Part shown: piece by piece, positions 27,424 to 37,453 of the stretch
Layout of the letters: every line of letters begins with the position of its first letter
Position numbering within the stretch: the stretch's first letter is position 1
Origin: Chryseobacterium tructae
GTDB taxonomy: Bacteria; Bacteroidota; Bacteroidia; Flavobacteriales; Weeksellaceae
Direction: 5' to 3'
Assembly (NCBI RefSeq): GCF_030409875.1
Contig: NZ_JAUFQR010000001.1
Span: 1,860,001-1,924,000 of the forward strand
DNA: 64,000 nt
The notes under the pieces: generated by a model
Told to the model about the DNA's origin: nothing
The model's database searches: none
What the model saw: only the letters and a program-made list of their open reading frames with translations
Position numbers and translations under genes: made by a program

Positions 27424-29111
27424 GTACTATAGATTGGACAGTTCTTATTTTTACACTTGTTGTAGTGGTGGTTTACGGCGTATTGATCGGTCGTGGGCAA
27501 AAAAGCAACGAATCCTACCTGAAAGCAGATAATAAAATGCCTTGGTATATTGTGCTTTTAGGGATTATGGCTACCCAGGCGAGTGCGATTACATTTCTTT
27601 CAGCACCAGGCCAGGCTTATACAGACGGCATGCGTTTCGTGCAGTATTACTTTGGTTTGCCTTTGGCGATGATTGTGATCTGTATCACTTTCATTCCGAT
27701 ATTTCAGCGCTTAAATGTTTACACTGCTTATGAATACTTAGAAAATCGTTTTGATAAAAAAACAAGAGTACTCACTTCATTGCTATTCCTTTTTTCCAGA
27801 GGTTTATCAACGGGAATCAGTATTTATGCTCCGAGTATCATTTTGTCAAGCGTTTTAAACTGGAATATTTACTTAACCAATGTTTTAACAGGGGGTATTT
27901 TGATGATTTACACTTATGTTGGTGGTGCAAAAGCGATCGCTCATACCCAAAAGTTACAGTTTCTCATTATTCTGGGAACCATGGCTTTTGCAGGGTATCT
28001 GCTTATTCAGAATATGCCGAATGGAATTGGTTTTAACGATGCACTTTACCTGGCAGGGAAATCCGGAAAGCTCAATGTCATCACCACAGAATTCGATTGG
28101 AAAGATAAATACAACATCTGGAGCGGGCTGATAGGTGGGTTTTTTCTGGCTCTTTCTTACTTCGGTACGGATCAGAGTCAGGTGGGGAGGTATATTACTG
28201 CGAAGGACAATACCAATGCAAAAATGGGCTTACTGCTGAACGGATTGGTTAAAATTCCAATGCAGTTTGCTATTCTTTTGATTGGTGCTTTGCTTTTTGC
28301 TTTCTTTTCGCTAAAACCGGCTCCCATTTATTTTAATGAAAGATCTTATCAATATTTAAAGGAAACAAAACCTGAACAGGCTGCAGTTTTTGAAAAAGAA
28401 CATCAGGATTTACAATTCAGATTTAATGCTGAATCGAAAGAAATTTTAAAATTAAAAGAGACTAATTCTCCTGAGCTTAATAAAACAATTCAAGATTTTA
28501 AAAACACACAAACCGAGGTGAAAGAGCTTCACGGAAGAGTAGAGGAAGCGATTAATAAATCCAACTATAATGCTGAGAAAACGGATACCAATTACATTTT
28601 CCTGTATTTCGTAAAAAATACATTGCCTGTAGGAATGATCGGATTACTGTTTGCCGTCATTTTTCTGGCCAGTTGGGGTTCTATTTCGGCAGCGCTCAAT
28701 TCTCTTGCTGCCTGCTCATTAAAAGATGTTCATCTGATATTTAAAAAAGATATTCCTGATGATGCCACCGAATTGAGGTATAGCCGTCTGCACACTTTAG
28801 CCTGGGGGATTTTCTCAATTGGTGTAGCTATGTTTGCCACGCAGATGGGCTCCCTTATTGAAGCCGTTAATGTATTAGGCTCTCTTTTCTACGGTCCGAT
28901 ATTGGGGATTTTCCTTGTCGCCTTTTACTATAAAAAAATCACAGGCTCCAATGTATTTATTGCGGCGATATTATCAGAAATTACGGTTATTTCCGTTTAT
29001 CAATTTGATATCGTTTCGTTCCTTTGGCTTAACGTAATTGGGGCAGCGGCAGTCATTATATTTTCTGCAATCGGGTTATTGTTTTATAAGCCGAAAGAAG
29101 TAAATTCGTAA
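27420..29111 (+). CDS. Sodium:solute symporter (SSS family)
   Basis: From ATG 27420 the product is 563 residues with about 13 TM helices. SSS marks: G-R-G-Q-K-S-N-E-S-Y near residue 25, S-A-I-T-F-L-S-A-P-G-Q-A-Y, and S-Y-F-G-T-D-Q-S-Q-V-G-R-Y near 245. A charged, coiled-coil-like loop of about 80 residues (around 310-390) is inserted between late helices. Couples Na+ to uptake of an unknown organic solute. The upstream deacetylase suggests an amino sugar or conjugate released outside the cell. Confidence 0.92.
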   Translation: MSTIDWTVLIFTLVVVVVYGVLIGRGQKSNESYLKADNKMPWYIVLLGIMATQASAITFLSAPGQAYTDGMRFVQYYFGLPLAMIVICITFIPIFQRLNVYTAYEYLENRFDKKTRVLTSLLFLFSRGLSTGISIYAPSIILSSVLNWNIYLTNVLTGGILMIYTYVGGAKAIAHTQKLQFLIILGTMAFAGYLLIQNMPNGIGFNDALYLAGKSGKLNVITTEFDWKDKYNIWSGLIGGFFLALSYFGTDQSQVGRYITAKDNTNAKMGLLLNGLVKIPMQFAILLIGALLFAFFSLKPAPIYFNERSYQYLKETKPEQAAVFEKEHQDLQFRFNAESKEILKLKETNSPELNKTIQDFKNTQTEVKELHGRVEEAINKSNYNAEKTDTNYIFLYFVKNTLPVGMIGLLFAVIFLASWGSISAALNSLAACSLKDVHLIFKKDIPDDATELRYSRLHTLAWGIFSIGVAMFATQMGSLIEAVNVLGSLFYGPILGIFLVAFYYKKITGSNVFIAAILSEITVISVYQFDIVSFLWLNVIGAAAVIIFSAIGLLFYKPKEVNS

Positions 29112-29146
29112 ACAAATAATAATAAAAACAAATAAATAAAAATAGT

Positions 29147-29665
29147 ATGAAAACAATGATTAAATCTGCTACCTTACTTTTTGCTGCAATGACGATTTCA
29201 GTGAATGCTTTTGCTCAGGATACTAAAAAACCTGCCAGCCCTCCGGCTACTGCTACGGGAAAAATTAAAGATGCAACTATTACCATTGCTTATAGCAGTC
29301 CTTCTGTTAAAGGGCGTACGATTTGGGGTGGTTTAGAAGCTTATAATAAAGTTTGGCGTGCGGGTGCCAATGAAGCCACTACTTTTGAAACAGATAAAAA
29401 TATTACTGTTCAGGGTAAGCCGCTTCCTGCAGGTAAATATAGCTTTTTCTTGATTCCTAAAGAAGGTGGAACCTGGACTGCGATTTTTAACAAAGAGCCA
29501 AAACAATGGGGTGCTTATAAATACGAAGAAGCTAAAGATGCTTTACGTGTTGATGTAAAAACAAAAGCTTTACCAGCAACACAGGAAACGTTGGTGTATA
29601 AAATAAACAATAATGGATTCACAATGGATTGGGATAAAATCTCAGTTCCTGTAGAGATCAAATAA
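29147..29665 (+). CDS. Secreted DUF2911 protein
   Basis: 172 residues with signal peptide ending in V-N-A-F-A-Q. The DUF2911 core is clear: [17 protein letters not shown], then [13 protein letters not shown] and L-P-A-G-K-Y-S-F-F. Biochemical function unknown. Last gene of the PIG-L/symporter operon, 35 nt after the symporter, closed by a terminator at 29684. Confidence 0.92.
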   Translation: MKTMIKSATLLFAAMTISVNAFAQDTKKPASPPATATGKIKDATITIAYSSPSVKGRTIWGGLEAYNKVWRAGANEATTFETDKNITVQGKPLPAGKYSFFLIPKEGGTWTAIFNKEPKQWGAYKYEEAKDALRVDVKTKALPATQETLVYKINNNGFTMDWDKISVPVEIK

Positions 29666-29683
29666 ATCTCAGTATAAGAAATT

Positions 29684-29712
29684 AAAATCCCGTATAATTC
29701 GGGATTTTTTTT
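29684..29712 (+). terminator. Terminator of the PIG-L/symporter operon
   Basis: AAATCCCG, 7-nt loop, CGGGATTT, then a run of T. Confidence 0.9.
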
Positions 29713-29842
29713 GATATTGTTTCAAAGCTTACTGGTGCAGTAATTTCAGACTGTCTATTTAATACAGATTAAGTATTTTACGTTTAAAGCTTGATCAAGA
29801 GATGCTTATGATTTAAAAAAGAGATAACTATCAAATTAAGTA

Positions 29843-29937
29843 AAAGACGAGCGTATCTTCAAACATTTTTATAGATGATTTGATTCGTTTGATTCAGATT
29901 AATAGATAATTACGAACTTCTTTTATATCAAATAATT
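29843..29937. repeat. Dispersed repeat, family D copy 1
   Basis: Shares with 61592-61692 the ordered blocks ATCTTCAAACA, GATGATTTG-TTCG-TTGA, TCA-ATTAA, AATTAC-AACT and TATCAAATAATT. Most of 29713-30018 is this repeat; no gene seen. Confidence 0.65.
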
Positions 29938-30018
29938 ATTTATAATATTATTCTACTGTGATACACTAAAATGATTCGGAATTGCTGATCTGATAAAATA
30001 GTTTTCCTGTTGCATTTT

Positions 30019-31317
30019 TTATTTGTTTATAAATTCAAAAATTGAATTGACAAATTCTTCTGGCTGTTTCTGCCATTGCCAATATGTATAGAGCCCGTTT
30101 TTTTGTGCATCATTCACCTTACCTTGTGTAATCATGTCGTGTCCGCAATCTTTTAGGGTAATGATCTTGTGTTTCACACCTGCCTTTGTCAGGTAAGTTT
30201 CCATTTTCTTTTTGTTCTCGACAGGTGGCACCAATACATCTTTCTCCCCGAAAATACTTAATACAGGGCATTTTATTGTACTTAAAGCTTCTTTAGGATC
30301 ATACTTATTTTTTCTCCACCATAAGACATCGTCCCCGGTTTTCGATTGAGGGATGTCTAGCTGATCTATCCATTTTTCATCTTTTATTTCAGAGGCATAT
30401 TTCTTAAGGGCTTCCCAGTCTTTTGCAGCATTGCTCTGAATATATTTAAAAAAAAGTCCGGAATAATGAAGGGCGGAGTTAACGGATTCTTTTGAGTATC
30501 CTTCCTCGGTCAAGGTATACTGAACTCGGTTAATATCCTGTTCGTAAAGAGAAACTGCAGGCCCTACAATTAAAACTGCAAAGCCGCAGTCGGAGACTTT
30601 ATTAGCAGCCAATGGTACGATCCATCCGCCCTGGCTTGCGCCTAGGAAGCCTATTTTGGCATAATTCAGATCATTTCGTGCTTTCAGATAATGAAAGGCA
30701 GAAGCAGCATCTTCTGCAAAGTCATTAAAATCAGCCAATGAAAAATTACCTGTTGATGTACCGGTGCCACGTTTATCATAAAGTAAAACACCTATTCCTT
30801 TGCTGGCCAATATATAAGCCAGGGAATGATACCATGGTGTATTCCTGTCTTCCCATCCGGAGCGATGTACCAAAATAACATAAGGAGCAGGCTTATCGGA
30901 TTTTTTTGGTTTGTACAAAACGCCTGCAAGTGAGATGTCTGCATTCGAAAATTTAATTTCTTCTTCTGTAAAGCTTTTTTCTTTTGCCTCTGTTTTTTTC
31001 AGGTGGATTCTTATCTCAGGTTTTGTATTCTTGCTTACCCCACTTAGATCTCCTGTTTTAGGATCTAAAAAACAATAGAAATCACCATAGAATATCTTTA
31101 TATTTAATGTGTCCTTATTCTGCGATATTTTTTCTGGAGTCACATCCATATAACCAATTTCCGGTATATCGTAAGTGGTTTTATCATTATTAAAATCAAA
31201 TGAAATTAACTGAACAGCTCCGTTCCTTGTTAGGGAACCTTTATAATGACCTTGTGGTGTTTGACTGTGCCCAATTTGGGCTATTAAAAGTAAAAGAATT
31301 AAATATAAGGGTTTCAT
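30019..31317 (-). CDS. Secreted alpha/beta hydrolase with N-terminal domain
   Basis: 432 residues with signal peptide MKPLYLILLLLIAQIGHSQ. Residues 20-115 form a beta-rich domain like the DUF-type prefix of long secreted esterases. The hydrolase domain follows: V-L-V-H-R-S-G-W-E-D-R-N, D-K-R-G-T-G-T-S-T-G, nucleophile G-A-S-Q-G-G near residue 220, Asp in F-G-E-K-D-V-L-V-P, and His in D-C-G-H-D-M. Probably a periplasmic esterase or peptidase. Monocistronic. Confidence 0.9.
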   Translation of the reverse strand: MKPLYLILLLLIAQIGHSQTPQGHYKGSLTRNGAVQLISFDFNNDKTTYDIPEIGYMDVTPEKISQNKDTLNIKIFYGDFYCFLDPKTGDLSGVSKNTKPEIRIHLKKTEAKEKSFTEEEIKFSNADISLAGVLYKPKKSDKPAPYVILVHRSGWEDRNTPWYHSLAYILASKGIGVLLYDKRGTGTSTGNFSLADFNDFAEDAASAFHYLKARNDLNYAKIGFLGASQGGWIVPLAANKVSDCGFAVLIVGPAVSLYEQDINRVQYTLTEEGYSKESVNSALHYSGLFFKYIQSNAAKDWEALKKYASEIKDEKWIDQLDIPQSKTGDDVLWWRKNKYDPKEALSTIKCPVLSIFGEKDVLVPPVENKKKMETYLTKAGVKHKIITLKDCGHDMITQGKVNDAQKNGLYTYWQWQKQPEEFVNSIFEFINK

Positions 31318-31637
31318 ATTTGTATATCTTTAGGTGAGTATTACTAAAAGACAAAGATGATAATTAATTAGTTACACTACCTTTAAAAAATAGTGATAAC
31401 CAACTTTTTCTACATAACCCTAAAATATAGGCAATACTATGCTGTATAAATTCAATGATATTCCTAAATCAATCTTTTTAGGGAAATTACTTTTTTTACA
31501 TCATATTATACTTGGAAAAGTGGAGTCTATTATCAATTATTTTAATTTATTTATTATTAAATTCATTAATATATTAGAAAAAAAATATAATTTAACATTG
31601 CTATTATATTTGCATACTCTGAAAAAATATTACAAAA
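31318..31637. other. Intergenic stretch before the first TPR-HTH regulator
   Basis: Very AT-rich. A 70-codon ORF at 31439-31651 overlaps the start of the regulator, has biased Ile/Leu/Phe composition and no family, and I do not accept it as a gene. The promoters of both flanking genes must lie here. Confidence 0.45.
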
Positions 31638-33151
31638 ATGTTATATTATAAAAAATATTATTTTTTAATATTTTGGGTACTGAGTGAATTGCTATACTCT
31701 CAGCAAAACCAAAAAGAATTAGATGTTAATTTATTACTAAAACGATCTGATTCTTATATTTATGTAGATTTTGAAAAATCACTGAAATTATCAAAGACAG
31801 CTCTGGCTAAGGCAGAAAAATTAAATAATTCTCAGAAAAGATCAGAGTCGTATCTGTATGTTGCTAAGTCTTTGATTTTTTTCAGGAGGTTTGATGAGTG
31901 TTTTCCCTATCTGGAAAAAGGAATTCAGGAAAAAGCATCTCAGAAAGATATTATATTGAAAGCATCATTCCTAAGTCTTCAGGCAAGTTATTACAGCAGA
32001 ATGTCATTGCCAAACAGGCCTATAGAAGGATTAATGAAGTGCTGCATCTGTTAAAATATAGGAATGATGTGGAATCCCAACTTATTAAATCCAATATGTA
32101 TATGGGACTTTCAGACTATTATGCAGAATTGGGAAATTATGAAACTTCACATTTATATATTGATAAATCAATTACAATTTCTGAAAAAATTAGTCAGATT
32201 CATTATTTTTCATCTAAGCGAATCCATAGGATGAGAGCATTTATTTATTTTTATAAAAGCAGTTTTTTTCTTGAAGAAAATAAGCCTGTTTTGGCTTATC
32301 CTTTTATTCGAAAGGCATATAATCAGGCTGTTCTTGAAAAATATAAATATATGGTTCCGTTCCATGAAATCTATGGAGATTATTACTTTAAGACTCAAAA
32401 CTATCAAAAAGCTATTGATTTTTATTTAAAATGTTTAGAAGAAAAGCGTAAGTTCAAGTGGCAGCATGCTTCCGGTTTAAATACTAAGATATCTAGGGCA
32501 TATAAGATGCTGGGAGATCATGAAAAACAAATCTACTATCTTGAAAAAGCAGAAAAAAGGCACAGTTTCGATTTAAAAAATGACCACAAAATTGTGGAGG
32601 GAGAAATGGATAGAACTTTAATAAAGAAACAGGTAACAGAAAGCAAATTAGTGAAAAATAATATTTTGTTTGTTGTTTTTTTGTTTTTGCTTTTTACTGT
32701 ATTGTTGGTAATTATTATAGCACACCATCAAAGCGTAAAAAAGAAAAATAGTGAGCTTATGGATGCACAAAAAATGATATTATACAAAAGAGAATCCGAA
32801 ATAAAAGAAAGAGAGGAAACGATTGGAGAATTACAAAGGAAGGTTAATGATTCCTTCTCTGAGCTTATTAATCTGGCTAAAAATAACTCCCCTTATTTTT
32901 TTTGCCGTTTTCAGGAGGTATATCCTGATTTCTGTACAAAAATGCTGGAAATAAATCCTATGCTAAAATCTTCTGAACTTATTTTCTGTGCCTATATATA
33001 TTTAAGATTTTCAACGAAAGAGATTGCTGAATATACATTTAAAGCAATTAAAACAATTGAAAATAATAGGTATAATCTAAGAAAAAGACTAAGGTTAGCT
33101 CCACAGGAAGATCTAATGATCTGGATCAGAAAGTATATAGATGCTAGGTAG
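31638..33151 (+). pseudogene. Membrane TPR-HTH transcriptional regulator, copy 1 (one-base frameshift)
   Basis: Frames 31638-32054 and the downstream frame ending at 33151 join if one A is added to AAA at 32012 (giving M-S-L-P-K-Q-A-Y-R-R-I-N-E-V-L), about 504 residues. The alignment to copy 2 at 37720 runs straight through the joint. Order: signal peptide/N-terminal helix, several TPR-like helical repeats (about 25-330), one TM helix (I-L-F-V-V-F-L-F-L-L-F-T-V-L-L-V), a coiled coil (E-I-K-E-R-E-E-T-I-G-E-L-Q), and a LuxR-like HTH (S-T-K-E-I-A-E-Y-T-F-K-A-I-K-T-I-E-N-N-R-Y-N-L-R-K-R-L). A periplasmic sensor wired to a cytoplasmic DNA-binding domain; it probably drives the fibre gene downstream. 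Confidence 0.82.
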
Positions 33152-33321
33152 CCAATGAGGCTGTTATTGGTTATAAATGAATCTGTCTCAGTAACGAGGT
33201 AGATTTTTTTTGTTAAAATGATATCAGCTACTGGTAGAAAAAGACAATTCGAATTATTTTTTGCCATATCTGAGTTTTGACTCTTTCAATATTTTGATAA
33301 TGACCATTAATGTATCTATAG

Positions 33322-33376
33322 AGGGATTGATGGGGGCTTCCTTTTTTTTCCTTTTTATATAAATCTCGTTCATTTG
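33322..33376 (+). promoter_or_regulatory. Fibre-module promoter A
   Basis: AGGGATTGATGGGGGCTT at 33322-33339 followed by a T-rich stretch. TTCATTTG (-7-like) starts at 33369, 33 nt after the last G of the motif. Same layout as promoters at 34963, 36379 and 39294. Lies between regulator copy 1 and the fibre gene at 33485. Confidence 0.7.
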
Positions 33377-33484
33377 TACTTATGGTTCTTGTATTATAAA
33401 CATTATTTAGAAATACAGAACATATTTGTAAGAACCTCAAAAGATCTTAGTTTCCATTTTTAAATTTAATAATTATTTAAACAA

Positions 33485-34614
33485 ATGAAAAAGACTTTAT
33501 TAATAGGAATACTGCTTTCGGCTACTCACGCTCATTCTCAAGTAGGTATCAATAATACTGCACCTAAAGCCACACTAGATGTAACAAATAGAACCGCAGA
33601 TGGCAGTAAACCCGAAGGAATTATTGCCCCACGTCTTTCAGGTAATCAGATTAAAGCGGCAGATGCTCAATATAGCAATGATCAGAAGGGTACACTTGTT
33701 TATGTCACAGCAGCTGTAAGTTCACCAACAGTAGGGAGTAAAACAGCCAATATTACTACAGAAGGGTACTATTATTTTGATGGTAATTTTTGGCAAAAAT
33801 TGAGCATAGGTACTTTTCCTGTAGATGCTGATATGACTAATGATGCTTGGTTAAATGATCCCACCAGCAGTATGGTAAAACTAAGCACTAAAGCTGACGG
33901 TACTACAAGGACTGCAGGTACTGAGTTTGTAGCTAAAGATAATGGAAATGTGGGAATAGGTACAAATAATCCCTCTGGGGCATTAGATGTAAGCAGTATA
34001 ACAGATGGTTTCTGATGCCACGAATGACAACTGCCCAGCGAAATGCAATATCTTCACCGGCAAAAGCAACCTTAGTCTTTGATACCACCTTAAATCAATA
34101 TTATTATTTCTCAGGACTGCAATGGGATCCCTTAGTTCCTGTAACAGCCAGTTCAAAAATATTTCAGATTGTCCGTAAGAATACAAACCAGACCATACCA
34201 GCAGCTGATGTTGCTGGAGATATTACTTTTAACTCATCTTCAGGACAAGGCGATGGGGTAATTATAGATGGATCTACTATTAGTCTTCCGGCGGGGAAAA
34301 CATTTCTTCTTACTGGATATTTAGCAATAGGAAAAAACTCCAATAGCACACAAAGCTGGGCAAGTTATGAAATTGTGGATTCAACATCGAATAATTCTTC
34401 AGTTTGCACAGTTGCTTCAAGGGGATATAGTGAACCTTCCACGGAAGTAAGTAATGATTCACAAGGAGGCCCTGCTTTATGTATGATTAATACCGGAACC
34501 TCAATAAAAAAAATAAAACTTCGTATAACTAATAAAAGAACAGACGCTAATATAGTTACAACATCAATAGAAGATCCTTATGCAGAAACAGCAGTATTAA
34601 TACAAGAATTATAA
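33485..34614 (+). pseudogene. Secreted fibre protein with C1q-like C-terminus (one-base frameshift)
   Basis: Frames 33485-34015 and 34015-34614 join if one base is added at 34012, restoring D-G-F-L-M-P-R-M-T-T-A-Q-R-N-A-I, a standard motif of this family; about 376 residues. Signal peptide (MKKTLLIGILLSATHAHSQ), fibre start V-G-I-N-N-T-A-P-K-A-T-L-D-V, a second fibre motif N-G-N-V-G-I-G-T-N-N-P-S-G-A-L-D-V, then a beta-sandwich-like C-terminus (L-P-A-G-K-T-F-L-L-T-G-Y-L-A-I-G). Such proteins resemble phage-tail-like trimeric fibres; I infer a cell-surface or secreted adhesin. Confidence 0.8.
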
Positions 34615-34820
34615 TTGGAGATCTCCTAAACCATATTCAATCATCTCTAATCATCTATATAAACAATAAAAAACAAAACCGGAAATAAAAAGAAAGAAAA
34701 GATAAGGAATAAAGATTTGTGAAGTATGCCATTGATTCTTACTCCGTGCTCTTTGATTGAGTAAATGAATCAGAAGGTTATCGATGGTACTCCATGAGAT
34801 GATTGTTAGTTATAGTAATT

Positions 34821-34847
34821 AGGAACCTGAAAAAGGTTCTTTTTTTA
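34821..34847 (+). terminator. Terminator downstream of the fibre gene
   Basis: GAACC, TGAAAAA loop, GGTTC, then TTTTTTT. It is 200 nt after the stop codon. The 34615-35184 gap otherwise holds only promoter B. Confidence 0.7.
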
Positions 34848-34962
34848 TAGCAAAATGTGTAATTGCTTAGTGAAAAAAGGTGTAATTTTTTTTAATTGTT
34901 TGTCTTAATATATTTAAATTTTATTCTATTAATTGGTTGGTAATGAGGTTTTTTTTTAATAG

Positions 34963-35017
34963 AGGGTCTGATGAGGGTTTGATTTTTTTCTTTTTTTGAA
35001 TGCATTTTGTTCTTTTA
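34963..35017 (+). promoter_or_regulatory. Fibre-module promoter B
   Basis: AGGGTCTGATGAGGGTTT at 34963-34980, then T-rich DNA. TTCTTTTA at 35010-35017 occupies the position of TTCATTTG, again 33 nt from the last G. Lies 168 nt before the gene at 35185. Confidence 0.65.
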
Positions 35018-35184
35018 CAATCAGCAGTTTTTAATATTGATATTCATTATAGATGTGATTTTATTATAGTGATAAGAAATAGGATGATATATATTAAAAT
35101 TACCATGTAATATATCTTGTCATTAAATAGAGAATCAAAAGAATAAATTAAATATAAATGTCTTAATAATTAAAAAATGTAAAA

Positions 35185-35919
35185 ATGAGAGAAAAAATAA
35201 ATTTTAGTATTTTTTTACTGATAAGTCTATCCATATTTGGACAGGTAGGTGTTAATACCGCAACTCCTCAAAAAACTTTGCACGTTAACGGGTCTTTGCA
35301 GCTTGTAAAAGAATTGAATGTAGGAGGAACTTCTTCTACAGCCGGTTCTGCAGGAGATGCTGGCCAGGTACTTAAATCTAATGGGCCGGATGCCGCGCCT
35401 ACATGGCAAAACCTTGCAGGGGTTCCAAGCTCTACCGGAACTGTGATTGTAGTGAATGGTCAGTTTCTGGTGGCCCAAGAAATAATAGAGCAAATGTCTG
35501 CTGATTATACAGAAATCGGTACAGGTCCTGCAGTTTCAATAGGAAATTTAAATAATGAAATTGTAGATAATGAAAACCTTTATACGGGTTCAGGTACTAC
35601 TAATTCATTTAAAATATCAGCTGACGGTGTTTATCAAATCACAATCAATGCACAATTATCAACAACTAATGGAACATATCCAACAATAGGGATCTGGGAT
35701 AATACAAATACCAAATGGGTAGCAAGAGTTAACGATCAATTTGCAGCTCCAACCGGTGGTTTACAGACTTACACTCTGCTAACCTCTATTCCTATGTTAG
35801 CCGCTAATATATATTCATTCCGAATAGCAAATACATCCAGCGTAACTATAAGACACCTAAGCTCTGGTACTACGGGCTCAGGGCCAATTACTCAAATGTC
35901 TTTGAAAAGATTAAAATAA
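35185..35919 (+). CDS. Secreted fibre protein with C1q-like C-terminus
   Basis: 244 residues, intact. Signal peptide, then Q-V-G-V-N-T-A-T-P-Q-K-T-L-H-V-N-G (fibre start), a glycine/serine stretch ending G-Q-V-L-K-S-N-G-P-D-A-A-P-T-W, and a C-terminal beta-sandwich with the C1q/TNF-like pattern S-A-D-G-V-Y-Q-I-T-I-N-A-Q-L. Predicted trimeric and extracellular. It has its own promoter B. Confidence 0.85.
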   Translation: MREKINFSIFLLISLSIFGQVGVNTATPQKTLHVNGSLQLVKELNVGGTSSTAGSAGDAGQVLKSNGPDAAPTWQNLAGVPSSTGTVIVVNGQFLVAQEIIEQMSADYTEIGTGPAVSIGNLNNEIVDNENLYTGSGTTNSFKISADGVYQITINAQLSTTNGTYPTIGIWDNTNTKWVARVNDQFAAPTGGLQTYTLLTSIPMLAANIYSFRIANTSSVTIRHLSSGTTGSGPITQMSLKRLK

Positions 35920-35980
35920 GTAAATAATTAGATTATTTATACTCAGACATTAAAAATATCGTAGTCAGAAAATCAATTTT

Positions 35981-36249
35981 GTGAAAACGGGCTTATTTGT
36001 TTTTTTACCCTCTTGTCTCAAATTTTTCAAATACAAGAAGTTTATTATAAGTCGTTTAGCTTTATATTATATTTATTTTACTTTCCTCTTTTATGATGAT
36101 TATAAAACATTTAACTGGTTTGCAATTTCAATAATAATTGGAGCATTGCTTTCTTTTTAATACTTGTTGGCAATAGGCTATATATTTTAAATCTCCCGAT
36201 CATAATATGGTATCCCAAGACTGTGCTTGTTTTAGTAACACCCCCTTAA
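35981..36249 (+). pseudogene. Possible small membrane protein with a one-base frameshift
   Basis: From a GTG at 35981, 59 hydrophobic codons end at TAA 36158. Adding one T to the TTTTT run just before it continues the frame as F-L-I-L-V-G-N-R-L-Y-I-L-N-L-P-I-I-I-W-Y-P-K to 36249, about 89 residues with two or three TM helices. No family. The start is unsupported, so this is tentative. It occupies half of the 35920-36550 gap; promoter C lies in the other half. Confidence 0.3.
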
Positions 36250-36378
36250 AATGAGTTTTTATGGTATGGAAGATTATAGAAATATTTTATAAAAAACTAA
36301 AGGTTAACTCTTTTCTTTTTATTCTATGGTGGGTTTTAATATTTGTAAATATTTGTTAATCAGTTTATTATTTTAATG

Positions 36379-36433
36379 AGGGATGGATGAGGGCTTCTTA
36401 TTTTTCTTTTTTTTGTCAAATTATGTTCATTTG
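36379..36433 (+). promoter_or_regulatory. Fibre-module promoter C (in front of the HTH gene pair)
   Basis: AGGGATGGATGAGGGCTT at 36379-36396, T-rich DNA, TTCATTTG at 36426-36433, 33 nt from the last G. Overlapping second box: TAATGAGGGATGG. It lies upstream of the HTH gene at 36551, tying that pair to the fibre regulon. Confidence 0.7.
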
Positions 36434-36550
36434 CCAGTGTAATTAACACGATGGATGATCATAAAGAAATGGTAAAGAGTATGGCTGATTTTATTATAGT
36501 TCTTTAATAGAAGTTGTTATACATATAACCATTCTAAAAAATATAAAAAC

Positions 36551-36970
36551 ATGGAAGCTTTTAAAGATATTCATATCGGAATTATCATTAAACAAAGGGT
36601 TATAGAAAAAAAAATAGAAATTTCAAGAATCTGCAGTTTTATGAAATGTTCTGAAAATAATTTATTGCAGGTATATGACACAAAAAGTATAGATACTGAA
36701 GCCCTATTGAGATGGAGTAAACTTTTAGAATATGATTTTTTCAGAATCTATTCACAGCATCTTATACTGTATGCTCCACCATCTTCAGAAATCAAAAAAG
36801 AAATTAAAACAGAACTGCCACAGTTTCGTAAAAATATTTATACCAAAGAAGTCATTGATTTTATCCTGGAAAGAATTCAGACAAATAATATGACCAAAAA
36901 AGAAGTAATGGATCGTTACAAAATACCTAAAACGACTCTTTTTAGATGGGTTGAAAAATATAGTAAATAA
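36551..36970 (+). CDS. HTH protein A of a two-gene module
   Basis: 139 residues. The N-terminal half is XRE-like (I-K-Q-R-V-I-E-K-K-I-E-I-S-R-I-C-S-F-M-K-C-S-E-N). The C-terminal 45 residues are a second HTH (T-K-E-V-I-D-F-I-L-E-R-I, then Y-K-I-P-K-T-T-L-F-R-W-V-E-K-Y) resembling transposase OrfA-type domains. No catalytic transposase follows, so I read it as a DNA-binding regulator. The C-terminal part recurs at 61919-62062. Paired with the gene at 37019. Confidence 0.8.
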   Translation: MEAFKDIHIGIIIKQRVIEKKIEISRICSFMKCSENNLLQVYDTKSIDTEALLRWSKLLEYDFFRIYSQHLILYAPPSSEIKKEIKTELPQFRKNIYTKEVIDFILERIQTNNMTKKEVMDRYKIPKTTLFRWVEKYSK

Positions 36971-37018
36971 AAGAACTTTAATAATAATGTATTGATTAAT
37001 AAGAAATTTAAACAGGAT

Positions 37019-37345
37019 ATGGGGAAATATCAACGACCTGATTTCAGACAAATTTATCTGGATATTATTACTTCTAAGCATCCAGATAAATATGATCAGT
37101 GTAAAGACCTATTAGAAAAAAGAGAACTTTTTGTAATGGATATTCTGAAGATTAATATGTTTATTTTTTCTTCCTCTGAAAAAAATAGCCAGAAATACCG
37201 GGCCTATCAAAAATCTGACATTTTGCAAATACTAGACTTTCAAAAGAAAAATAAAATAAACAACACTCAATTGGCAGCGCACTTTAAGATGAGCAGAAAT
37301 ACCATCACGAGATGGAAAAAGATCTACTATAGTAATGAGTGTTGA
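37019..37345 (+). CDS. HTH protein B of a two-gene module
   Basis: I use the ATG at 37019 (M-G-K-Y-Q-R-P-D-F), giving 108 residues; the TTG at 36992 has no support. C-terminal HTH: I-N-N-T-Q-L-A-A-H-F-K-M-S-R-N-T-I-T-R-W-K-K. The front part D-I-I-T-S-K-H-P-D-K-Y-D-Q-C-K-D-L-L-E-K matches the paralogue at 62065 (D-I-I-K-L-Y-P-D-K-M-N-I-C-D-H-L-L-K-K). Co-directional with protein A, 48 nt after it. Confidence 0.78.
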   Translation: MGKYQRPDFRQIYLDIITSKHPDKYDQCKDLLEKRELFVMDILKINMFIFSSSEKNSQKYRAYQKSDILQILDFQKKNKINNTQLAAHFKMSRNTITRWKKIYYSNEC

Positions 37346-37453
37346 GTAAATATTCTTTTAATGAATATAAATATAGAAACATTGCATTTGAATCATCTGT
37401 TCATTAAACACAAAGCTAAATTAAAATTATTTTAACAATAAAAACTTTGCTTT

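Noticed and set aside
31439..31651. 70-codon ORF before the first TPR-HTH regulator
   Set aside because: Low-complexity Ile/Leu/Phe composition, overlaps the regulator start, no family; AT-rich DNA makes such ORFs by chance.
36551..37345. IS3-type transposase OrfA/OrfB pair
   Set aside because: Both proteins are short HTH proteins; no D-D-E catalytic domain or terminal inverted repeats are visible.
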